Of a stretch of 64,000 nucleotides of DNA, positions 42,617 to 53,698 are shown in pieces. A program made the position numbers and the translations under genes. Every line of letters starts with the position of its first letter. The stretch's first letter is position 1. The notes beneath the pieces are model-generated. The model did no database searches. It saw only the letters and a program-made list of their open reading frames with translations, and was not told where the DNA came from. Origin of the DNA: Porodaedalea pini (lineage: Eukaryota; Basidiomycota; Agaricomycetes; Hymenochaetales; Hymenochaetaceae); NCBI GenBank assembly GCA_002794775.1, contig NBAY01000050.1, positions 248,001 to 312,000 on the forward strand, read 5' to 3'.

Positions 42617-43966
42617 AAGCTTTCCACAATACGGCCAGCAATGTAGTTCATTGTAAGTTTCCTGTCAAGCATCTTCAAGTGACCAAGCTCAAGACAAAGT
42701 AGCCATGGTGACTGAAGATGAAGACACAACTCAATTTCCTCATCAGAGATGGTGAAGAATGCATCAACAAACTTCTTATCATCCTCAATGATCATTGTAC
42801 TTGAATCAGGATCATAGTAGATCTCGACCACTGCTGTAATGGTACGCAGCAATGTGTATGCAAGTTCTGTTTGCACCGACTTGGCCCTTGTGTCAACAGC
42901 AGCAATTTCTGGGTCCAGGTACATGGAGTCTTGATATTCATGGCAAAGTTGATGATTTCTTTAAGACGCAGCACACCGAGCGTGATGTTTTTACTCAAAA
43001 CACCAACATAATGGAAGGTATTTAGTGTCATCTGCATCGCCGGCTCACCAATTGACTGGGCAGCAAGTGTGCCACACATCTCGCCCAGATGAGCGACCAA
43101 CTGGGTGAACTTCATCTTCACCTCGCCCAAGACCCAGTCAAATGCTTCTCTGTTGAGATGGAACTCCTCTAGGACTGGATGCACGGCAAAGGTTGCCCAA
43201 AGGTGCATGCGGAATGCAACAGAAGCATTCTCGGCAGCCTCCTTTATTAAAAGATCATCACAGCACACAACAATGAGGCGGTCTGCCAGTTACTGCACCT
43301 GCTCAATGATGTAAACTGGCTCCAGATCGCTCAATTTTCTGCGGTCGATATGGAAAATCTAAGTTGCATTCTGCACGATGTGGTTCAGGTTGACAGGAAG
43401 ATAGTGGGAAGTGGAATTGTCACAGGCCGGGAAAATGAATTCACGGAGCAATTTACAATCCTCATGAAGATGGTTGTATTCCTCATCGAGTTTTTGCTGG
43501 AGCTCGCAGGATGAGTCGTCAATATCGATTTGCAAAACACCAGGAAGAAATCCACTCTTTGGGTCAGTGACGTCGACCCGATAGTGATGTTCGAACTCGC
43601 AATCATTGATACTGAACGTTTTGATCATTTGCCATTCAATAAAAGCACAGTCCATACCATCCTTGCCATACATGAATTGGATCAGGTCACCCAGTGAGTT
43701 TCGTACAGTTCCGTCATAGCAGACAGCCACATCTTCAAGTGCCTTTACAAGTCAACACTGAATGTAACTGGTCTTGGCCATCTTGACAGCGGTATCGATC
43801 AAACCTTTGCGACCAGCCATAACGTGGAAGAAAAACTCTTGCGGAGTTAATCCACAAAGATACAAGTTCTCAATGAAACCGTGCACCTCTGGGCTGAAGT
43901 CATCCTTCGTAAAGTAAGGTAGTGTGCGATGCCTGAAGCCAAATGGGATTCACTTCCCTTCAATGG
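42617..43966 (-). pseudogene. RNA polymerase II largest subunit (RPB1) fragment a
   Basis: The minus strand starts mid-gene with [17 protein letters not shown] in the frame order of RPB1. It continues [94 protein letters not shown] (the trigger-loop region) and [19 protein letters not shown], and ends at AGRIVESF. CpG-type damage is frequent: a Q-R-R-L site reads Q-C-stop-L at about 43750. Roughly the funnel-to-foot part of RPB1; no promoter, start or C-terminal heptads. Confidence 0.85.
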
Positions 43967-45990
43967 CCAACATCTCTGGTTGTTATACCCAATAACGTTG
44001 TTGTTTGTTGCATCCGGATTTGCATTGAGGTAACATTGTATAAGGTCATGTGATTCCTTGGCGGTGAAGCAGAATAAAATATGCAAATGACCAACATAAT
44101 GAGAATAGAGATGGACTGGATGGCGTGTCTCGGTCACAGAATCACGGTACTGCAGGGAATTATCGGGCAGTTGTGGGGGACGCGCCATTTCACTTGCGTG
44201 TTGCAAGCCGAGGATGAGAAGATTGAGGACAAGACCATAGTATTGGAAGACAAAGGCAGAGAACTGCAGACCGCAGATCATCCCGTATGTGTTCATATGG
44301 CACATATCTTTGTAGGTGAGAACACAGTTATTATTTGCTGTGATATAGTACGCAAGATTATGGTTGACAATAAGACGGAGCAGATGGTTGAGAAGGGTCA
44401 GGTCAATCTTTTTGTAGACCTTCAACAGTACGGTCTCCATCATCACTATGCATTCACCCTCACTCGTCTCCCAGATGTCCATCAAATTATTGATACCCTG
44501 GCACCACTTGTACACCAGAAGGGGAGGAGGTTCGGTGTCTGCACTTGTCAGCCTCAAACAAGAAGAACTGGTCAAGATATGTGTCTGTAGTCTTCTCAAT
44601 GGGCTCAATGTCATAGCAAGGGATGAGCTTGTCATATGTGTTGAAGAACTCAATGCCTGCCTCTTTGAAGGCTCGCTGAGTGAGCAAGAGATGCTTGATC
44701 CTAGACAGACCTGCACGCGAATCAATAAGCTACACCCTATGACCAATTAGAAAAAGAACATACATTTGTGTGGATTGGCATACGCCTGCTCAATGAGAGC
44801 AAGCTCCTCACGTTAGAATTGGTTAAGACAACCTTTGACACTATACACTTCTTTCAACTTCTTGAGAGCCAACACGAGCAACTTCATGTCATGCTTGTAC
44901 AAAATGGGACTGTATGAAAACATCAGTGAGAGCTATTGAAAGATGTAGTTAATTGAATCTTACAAGAATGGGATGGGACCAAATTTCTGCCTCTCAAGCC
45001 AGTGGACCATCAATGTGTAGATTGCAATGGCCTCCTCAGCACTAACGTATGGACCATTTTTGAGGTAAGCATGCTGACACTCCTGCTCAGCTTTAAGTAC
45101 AGTCGAGTAAGATGCCCTATGTTCTTCTTGACCACAGCCTTGTCGACAGTCGCACCGCGCCTGATACACTCACAATTGTAGTGCGCAACCAAGCACCACC
45201 AGTCCGCCTTGCTCTTGATGTACCACAAGATGTTGTTCTCAATTGCAGTCAGCATGCCTGGGACCTTCCATGGAACTGTAGAATAAGGCTTATCACACAG
45301 AGTCCAGAATCAACCAAATGACATACTGTTTGCCTTCCAGCAGCGCAATGCTTCCGACAAGTGCTGCAAGATAGTCTTCACCTTGTTTTGCTTAATCGAC
45401 TCCAGTATCATATCAAGAATATTGTGCATCATGGCAGTGTGTAATTCCAAGTCATAGTGCAATTTGACACACTGCTTTGTGGCTGTCTTTGTGATTCCTT
45501 TACTGTTGCAAACCCTCGAACTGACGCGCAAGCAAATTTCTGAGCCAGTGCTCAGGCAGCGGTACAATCACACACATGAAGAAGAGCAACACTCACCAAC
45601 CTGGAGCCCAAAACCCACAGCCTGGGCCCTTACTGACAGGTCCCATATTGAAGCGATAGTAGATTAAATGCTTGAGATCCTTGCACATCCGGACCTGACA
45701 CATAAGCTTGTACTTGTAATGGTACATGTTGGTGAGCATGCCAATATGTGCGAAGATATACTGCAATGCATCCACCAGTTGGAAGGCATACACATTGCCA
45801 AGCCAGAATTGGATGTGCACATTGACAATGAGCTTTGTGAGGCGACAAATTCCACGGCACATATAGAATGCATTTCCAAAGCAAGACTTTTTGCGTTCCT
45901 TCATCGTAAGTGTCTTTACCAGCTTCAGATTCATATTGTAATTGAGATGAAGGTAATTCAAGTTCTAGAAGGATTGGAAGTCAGAATGAT
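43967..45990 (-). pseudogene. PRP8 (U5 snRNP splicing factor) fragment with three introns
   Basis: The minus strand reads [142 protein letters not shown] text (as [18 protein letters not shown]) and [14 protein letters not shown]. This is in the order of the N-terminal third of PRP8. Introns 45276-45326 (51 bp), 44910-44964 (55 bp) and 44711-44763 (53 bp) have GT..AG ends and restore frame when removed. Frameshifts and Arg losses (R to H, C) show decay. It joins RPB1 fragment a at about 43966 without a spacer. Confidence 0.88.
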
Positions 45991-46019
45991 GTAACGCAGC
46001 TTTCCCAAGGATCATACCT

Positions 46020-46810
46020 TGCGATGGATGAGCAGAATACAAGAGAAGCATTCTCAGCAGCCTCTTTTATTAAAAGATCATTGCAGCGCACAATGATGAG
46101 GTGGTCTGCCAGCTACTGCACCTGCTCAATGATGTAAACTGGCTCCACATTGCTCAGTTTTCTGTTGTCGATATGGAAAGTCTGCATTGTGTTCTGCACA
46201 ATGCGGTTCAGGTTGACAGGAAGATAGTGGGCAGCAGAATTGTCACAGGCCGGGAAAATGAATTCACGGAGCAGTTTACAATCCTCATGAAGATGGTCGT
46301 ATTCCTCATCAAGTTTTTGCTGGAGCTTGAGGGATGAGTCATCGATACCGACTTGCAAAACACCAGTGAAAAAAAGTGACATCAACCCGACAGCAATGTT
46401 TGAACTCACGATCATTGATACCGAACATTTTTGATCATTTGCCGTTCGATAAGAGCACTGTCCATACCATCCTCACCATACATGAATTGAATCAGGTCAC
46501 CCAGTGAGTTTCGGACAGTCCTGTTGTAGCAGACAGCCACATCTTTGAGTGCCTTTACAAGTCGATGTTGAGTGTAACCAGTCTTGGCCATCTTGACAGC
46601 ATGCCTCGGGTTGAAGTCATCCTTCGTAAAGTGAGGTAGTGTGCGATGCCTGAAGCCAGACAGGATTTGCTTCCCTTCAATGGACTGCTGACCAACACAG
46701 ATGGATGTCTGCAAAATGTTAATGAATGAACCCTTTGAACCCGCAACAACCATCTCTTTTACATTGTTGTCATCCTTCAGGTTCTTCTCTGCATATTGAC
46801 TGTAAACTCA
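46020..46810 (-). pseudogene. RPB1 fragment b
   Basis: A second, overlapping RPB1 piece: [40 protein letters not shown], then an internal deletion of about 35 codons (present in fragment a) directly before [20 protein letters not shown]. It continues [39 protein letters not shown] and [12 protein letters not shown]. It lies upstream of the PRP8 fragment in the same orientation. It differs from fragment a at many positions, so the two were either captured separately or duplicated long ago. Confidence 0.85.
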
Positions 46811-47203
46811 GTAATCGTAATGCAAAGGATATTGGTAAAATAGGAAAGAACAATTAAAATCCATCATTCATAAACTGGTAGACTTACACATGCAGTGTAG
46901 TTACAAGTTCAAGTTCTCTATAAATTACAACAACAGGATTCATACAGGTGTAGTACATTCCCAGGCTGGCTGGAATCGCATATGTAATATTATCTGAACG
47001 AAGAATAATAGGAACAAAAAGCACACACTTAGAGGCCAATTTATGAACAAATGTTCCATCCAAGTGAAACACAAGTAAAAACTTGAGTACAGTTCAAGGA
47101 ACAGAGGCAAGGAAACAGGGAATTGAAGGTGCCTAAGTCATATGAGCTAAAGCACCAGCAATGCAAAAGCCACGTACCAGACATCAGTCACAATAATGGA
47201 TCG
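46811..47203. other. Intergenic, nothing recognised
   Basis: AT-rich, no supported feature between RPB1 fragment b and the next gene. Confidence 0.4.
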
Positions 47204-48276
47204 CTAAGCTGATGCTGTGCTGGTTGCAATCAATTTGTGATAGGTAAGCGGCAAAGTGTCCAGTGTCATATCTTCATCTGTCGCGTCTTTGTCCATCGCG
47301 TCTTTGTCCATCACATCTTTGTCTATCGCACGTCCATAATTACAAGCTTTGGCAAGATAATGAACAGGATAAGAAGGTTTGAGATTGTGAATCCTCCTAA
47401 CGAGAATGTCAAGCTTCTTCATCAATTCTACGGAGAGACCGGTATGCTGTAAACCTTGTGTCACAATCACATGCTCAACATGTGCCATGACCTTATCATC
47501 ACCCCATTGTGCATATTTACAAAATGGTGCAAAAATCAGCAATGATAAGGTCTCCTGTGATATATCATCATTCAGGAAGACCTGATGGGTGCGCTCTAGG
47601 AGAGTGAAGTGATCCTCTGCATCTTTGGTCTCTAGGTTGCTTAACTTCAGGCCAAGGGCTACATTTTCCGCATCATTTGCCCACTTCTCCAACTGCTGAC
47701 AGAAACAATTTGATAATGATCTCAACTCTAGCAACCCCATCTTGTGTTTTGATTCTTCATTGCATTCCAAGAGTTCCCAAAGCTTCCGTGCGAGTTCCCT
47801 GGGACTGATGTCTCCGTGGGAATCTTTCACCTCATCAATGTTGTAATCGCAATTCATCTCTGCATGGAGACTCGTAAGCATCTGGTGGCTCCGAGATGAA
47901 TGAGATGTCACAAAACAGTGGACCACTTCATAGACAGTATGCAATGCCTGCTTGATTTCTGTTGGCTTTAGCTCCATTGTGCTACCTCGAGATACCTGGG
48001 AATTGATATATATGAAACCCATTCTTATGTTGAGAAAAAAGAAACAACACCTACGGTATTTAAATAGGCCTCAAATTCATTCACCACAGCCATCTGAACA
48101 CAAAGATTCTCCTCCTCTTGAGTTACTTGACATAAATCAAGTATGTATTGTTGGGTTTGAATTTCCACAACATCCCTTAAGTGTCCCAGGGTGTCCAAAA
48201 GAGCTCTGTCTCGGTGAGTGTCCTTTTCCTTTGCTTCTTGACATGCTGCCACTCCACCTTCAGATTCAATAGACAT
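47204..48276 (-). CDS. Unidentified two-exon gene, apparently intact
   Basis: Model: exon 1 48055-48276 from an ATG, intron 47996-48054 (59 bp, GTAGGT..TCCCAG, phase 0), exon 2 47204-47995. The protein has about 337 residues, with no stop. It is mostly helical and acidic (LLDTLGHLRDVVEIQTQQY, LARKLWELLECNEESKHKM, MAHVEHVIVTQGLQHTGLS). Near the C-terminus, short tandem repeats encode DKDVMDKDAMDKDATDED. No domain recognised. One of the few complete gene models in this part of the window. Confidence 0.55.
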
Positions 48277-49751
48277 TCCCGTATAGTGGTCTGATCATCC
48301 ATGTCAGAGTGTGGGCACTATAAAGCAGAGCTGAGCAACATCACCTGCTCAATGGGCAGTGGCCAGTCTGGCAAGGTCCAGATGAAGCGCACTCATCACA
48401 CCTGGCACTAGATCATGCTGGTCAGCAACAAAACAAATAAACAGCAGTTCAGTTGCTGCTTACACTTGTGTGGTGAAATTGGCATAGAGGGTGTAACAAC
48501 AGACGACATTGGTGATGTGGAGATGATATAGTTGGGAGACAAAGGCACTACACATGAACCCCATTTCTCCTTGGGGCTTTATATGCCCGGTGTGGAGATC
48601 CTGATGCCGCTGGCCTCAGAATCAGCTCTAATAGGTTCGACTCGACTCAGGACAGTCTTACAAGTATCCCCGACACATTTCAGGACACTTTCAGTGTTTG
48701 GCAGGATTAACTCGACGCATACAGCTTGGTTCTGCACCAGTGAGCCACCAGAGTCTGTTTTCAGTCAGGTCTGGTATTGTTCCAAGCCTCCCAAAGCTTA
48801 ATTACTCATGTGCCTGAGTTCCGGCTCCGAGTTACGGCTATTTGGTGTTGTTTGGCTAGAGCCTCCGGTCTGTCTTTGTGTCCTTTGTACGCTGCTCAGA
48901 GGCTCAACCCTCTGTTGGTTATTTAAACACTCATGTAAATGTCTTAAAAAGACAAGTTTAGTTCCCCCGAGTCAGTCCCAGTCTTTAGTCTTTAGTTCTC
49001 GTCTCTGTCACCATTCAGTGTCGTTCCGTCCGTTCCGTCTCGAGTCCCATTTTCGGCCAAATCTTGCTTTCGCTATATCGCCCTCAGTTCTTAATTGATT
49101 CTCGAGCTCTCTTCAGATTCTTAATCTCGTCGAAAATCGCTTTCGAACACTGTCTTTTCTTGCACAATTCCGAGCCCGCGTCGTAGAGCTACGAAAATAG
49201 CTTTTGGTTCCGGGAGTTCTGTGCATTCCACCAGCCGCAACCAGTGCAACTGCCATATCTCCATCAATTCTGCACCGCATCTCGAGATCTTTTCAGATTC
49301 AGAATCGTCTCGACGAATCGTTTCGATTACTGTCTTCACTGGCGAGTTTCCGAGCCCGGGTTGTCAAGATCGTAGTCACTCTTTGTTCTCTGACCGCATT
49401 TAGGCACATTTTGCCAGTCATCCTTTGTACTCGCGTCCCTGAGTCGACACCTAGTCCCAAGTATTCACCTACACTTCCCTACACTTCCTGACACTATCCC
49501 CTCCATCAGACACATTAGAGTGAACCCCCAGTGGCCGAACTCAACCAGGTCCAAGTCTGCCAGTAGACCATACCATCACCTTTCACCGGTTAGATCCGTT
49601 TTCTTTCATTCATCTGACTAATTAATCCCACAGTGCCAAACCTACTGGTCAGGGTCAGCAAACTTAGCACAGAGTACAGGAGCACAGGAATGATACACAA
49701 ATGATACAAAGGTTATTTTCTAATTATCCATCACCTGGCTGCTACCCTTAT
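48277..49751. other. Non-coding stretch with a CpG-rich block
   Basis: No gene recognised. 48600-49520 is clearly richer in CpG (many TCGA, CGAG, TCCG) than its surroundings. It contains two diverged tandem copies of about 85 bp, each with TCTCGAG, TTCAGATTC and CCGAGCCCG, near 49100-49190 and 49275-49365. TTATTTAAAC at about 48925 could be a TATA-like site. A young LTR or a promoter block are both possible; I could not find its ends. Confidence 0.4.
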
Positions 49752-51560
49752 CTATGTGCCTTCACTTCCACTCTGTGATGTGCTTGCGATAGGCCATTTT
49801 GAAGAGCCAGGAGGTGACTCATCAGAAAGACGGCGCTTTTGGGGTGATCCCTGCTGGGATGAACTGGGCGCAGAAGGTGCAGTCTGTAGAGAAATCGGCA
49901 CTACCTCAGGAGTCATGAATTTTGGTGAAACCAATGCGGATACATTCCCCTTCTTCTTCTTCTGACTCTTTATACACTGCCTGTCAAGTTTTGTGACATC
50001 AAAATAGTCTTCTTGGTCGTTTTCTGTATTTGTGTACCAATCCTCGAAGTGTTTGGCCATATCCTGGAGGCTAATTTTGTGTGCTTCGGTTATGGATATG
50101 CTGCCTGTAACATATACCATTCCCGCTGTAATGTCTTCGTAACTTGAAGGGTGGGCCGCTTTATTCCCGACATCTCAGATGGCATTCTTTGAGACTATGA
50201 TGTAGTTTGCCAGTATTGATGCACTCTGTTCCCCTTTCAGGAAAACTGTGAGGAACCGGTTTAGGGCAGTCCGCTGCACCTCCAATACAGAACACTTAGC
50301 TGGATCGACCTTCTTTCCCTCATTCTGCTGTTGGTCCATTTCGATCAGTAGGTTGGTAACAGTGATCTGAGCTTCAGTCACCTCTTTTAAGAACTTCATC
50401 ATGACTTCCATCAGCGACAGGTCATCGACTTCGGTGACTTTGCCGAGTGCAACAAGCAAGGTGGCCACGTGATTGGCCAAGGTTGATAGCACCACCTCCC
50501 CATGGTAATTGATGGATTCCTTGATAAGCAGGAGGCGTTTGTCACTATTCTTTGTTACTAGGGGTTCTTTGTTGTAGGTTTTTTCCATGGCAACAGCACA
50601 GGCTGCCTCATACATCATCCTTCTGCACTTGTCGAGTACGGATCGACAACCGATCTGATACCTTTTTGCGAGGTCCTAGGAAGAGATAGGTAATGATAAA
50701 TCACTGCAATTATTCAAAATATATAACTGGGCTGGGACTCATGTCATTGACAAGGTTGTATAATTTATGGACCTGGTCATCAAGGGATTTGCCAATGCTC
50801 GATATTTTTGCAGACCGATTGAGCAGCAATTTGCAATCTGATTGTATGTTGACCAGCACATGATGAAGGTGCTGGACCACATCGAGGAACTTTGTAGAAA
50901 AATCTACCACGCCTCTATCTTGCAACTTATTCTTATAATCTATTGCCACCCAGACAAGCTCATTGTAATTCCTGACCCACTGCACTGACGTCTCTGCCAT
51001 AAAGCTAGTTCAACATTTAGCGCAATAGATAACATTTTTTGCTTACCATTGAAATCGTGGAGGGTGAGCCTAGTATACACTGACAAAATGAGTCGATTAT
51101 TGGTGTCAAATGCACAAGCCACTTACAAGCTGAGTCCTCAACCATGTCTCCTGACATGGTGGCAGTTGAAGATGAACGACAATGGACACCTATCGATCTT
51201 CTCATGGGCATGAGAAGACAGCTCACTAAGCTAAACTCTATGTATGTACAAATTAGGAAATTTGTAACTGACTCCACCTGATCCACAGTAGGGTCTCGAC
51301 CCATCATGTACACACTGGGGAGCTGTCAGTGATGACTCATGGTGATTTCTTCCTTCAGAAGCATTTTCTACTTGCACAGTTTGGAGGACAATAATATTTG
51401 CATCTGCTTGCACTTGTCTGGTACCAACTTGGTTTACAATTGCTTGCTGTAGTCCTAAGCGGGCTGGGTCTATGTTGACCTGTGCAGGCCACATTGGTCT
51501 TGAGTAACCCAACAGCTGGCTGGGTATCTGCAAAGACATCACACCTGGAGTTTTAGCCAA
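49752..51560 (-). pseudogene. Unidentified multi-exon gene with one in-frame TGA
   Basis: The best-supported exons are 50728-51010 (MAETSVQWVRNYNELVWVAI), an intron 50676-50727 (52 bp) and 49752-50675 (RYQIGCRSVLDKCRRMMYEA, ALNRFLTVFLKGEQSASILA). A TGA at 50175-50177 interrupts the second exon; the same frame continues DVGNKAAHPSSYEDITAGMV and ends with a Ser/Pro-rich tail (SPQKRRLSDESPPGSSK). An upstream exon probably includes QVNIDPARLGLQQAIVNQVG (51231-51560). The donor GTTATA is weak. Helical protein of unknown function. Confidence 0.45.
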
Positions 51561-53698
51561 CTATGAAAGCTCGTAAGCTTCCAGAAATGAATTGACATGA
51601 GGAAGACATGTACCAAGAGCCTCACATGGTCATTATAATTGTTCATGGTGTAGGGCTGATGCCTTCCATTGGAATGAACCAAAAAAGTCCTCCGGGTGCT
51701 CACTGCAACTCATACTCTGTTTGATTTCCTTTATAAAAGGTGTGAGTATTTCATTCGAGTTGACTTTTGCTGCCTGAGCTGTGCTATTTGGCTTAGTCGT
51801 GTCCTGTAACATGCTTCCAGGCCTCTTGGAACTTTTCTAACCAGAACAAAATTTGCGCGTCAACCCTTAGAGAAGACCAAGAGAAACAATCGCCATTCAC
51901 CAAATCATCATTCATATTCATATCCACAACATCACATGCAGTATCCTGCTTGCGTTTCTTCTTCTGCTGTTTAAGTTACCCCTTGACCCCTTGCACAAGC
52001 TCATCAAGATCTGCATCAGAGTCGAGATACTGTGGTTGAACCTTTGCTCTGATTTTTTCGAACCACAGAGCGGTGTAGCATAGTGTGACCATTGTGCGAT
52101 GACACCGAAGACCAAAGAATTTCTGCCACAATGTCGTGCACATCAATTATGGTATCCTGTGGTTCACTGTTCATTTTGAGCAAGCCGTGCCCATCATTGA
52201 CTAAGGCGGCAAGTGTGAGTCAGTGTGAGTCACAGTTGCTCAATGGCAGGTGGTTCTTCAGGCTCATGTTGGAGATGTTCCATGTAATGAATATTGTCTC
52301 TAGTCGTCGGGCTCAAACTTTTTTCAACACTCTATTCATCCCAGTCATTTGGATCCTCATTGGCCATTCGGGCTATATCAAGTTGTGTTGGTTCTTCGTC
52401 ATAGTCTTCCTCATAAATATAGGTCAGATTGCAATCAGTAGTCCTTCAGCTCCTTCTCTGACACTCGGCCTCTGCATCATCCTGTGATAGCTTGTCAACT
52501 ATGCACTGGTAGATGAGACTGTCTATGCCACCTTGGTGCATCTCAAGCCCCTTCAGAATTGTATCATTGTGGAATTAACATGGTTATCTGATCCCTAACC
52601 CAGCTAACCCACTGTATCACTTGGTCAAAGAAGTTTTGCTTATCAGATTGATAATTAGGGAAGGGGTTCATTTTTTTTTCCCAGAAGACTGGTGATGAAT
52701 TCGGTGGATAAATGTGTATTGAAGGCATCCTCAATGACAGAGCAGTCAAACATGCCATCAAGACCAATAGCTGGCAGGACATAAAAATTGGCAGAGTGTC
52801 TACCATTTCCCCCTATTGAAGAACTGTTTTCGACAAGTGTGGCAATCCTGAAGAGTATGAAATTTTTGTGTATGGCAGATAAAGTTTTGCTATATAGGGA
52901 AACTCCAGGAAAAAAAATTAAAAATGTCATCATTTTCTGGAAGTGCTGTATCACATGTACAGTGTTCAAAAATAAAACAGGTGAAGGAGCTGAGAAAGGG
53001 GCTGTGAGAGGATCTGTTTTGGAGAACGACTATATTGTGAGCTCTGATTGGCTTGACAAAGGAGTCACAAAAAAAAGGAATGCTAAATGTGAGAAACTGT
53101 CAATTTTCTAAGTCATTTTAAAGATATAGATGAATATGAGGAGGATGCACATTTATTTTTGAGACAAAAACTAGAGAATTGCATGAAACAAAAATTGAGC
53201 TCTGCAAGGTGGCATACGGTCCATGGGAATCGGATTTGTTTTGTGTCACCTATATCTAAATGGAGGTTTGATTGATTACATGTGGTAATTTTGTTCAGAT
53301 TGAACCGATGGTGTGGCACTGTGACCGAGGAGATTCATATAAGGCTCCCCATCCTCTCCTCCTCCACTTGTCCCCATCACACTCCTCCATCTGTAACTTT
53401 GTTCAAGAATAAAGGGTAAATTAATTGACTCATCACCAATGTGTTTCTGATACTTATTATTGTATATTTGTGTCTTTTATTATTAGTGATTATTCTTCCT
53501 TATACAGGTACTGGGATTACACGTAGTATGACTCCTGAGACTTCTACAGAAGCCAGATCGCCAGGGAACATCAGTGTGTTTGTCACTATCATTATGTATA
53601 TAACTTGCTTACTAATGCATTGGCAACTGGAACCTTCTGCTGCGGCTCTCCATATTCTCCTCTACTGCCATCATCCACACCATCAAATCTGTTGACAA
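51561..53698. other. Stretch without a recognisable gene
   Basis: Short frames on both strands (for example SANFYVLPAIGLDGMFDCSV at about 52750, minus) look like decayed exons but cannot be joined into a model. No repeats or RNA genes seen. Confidence 0.4.

Noticed and set aside
44081..44590. 169-residue plus-strand frame
   Set aside because: Antisense of the PRP8 fragment, whose minus-strand frame matches a known protein.
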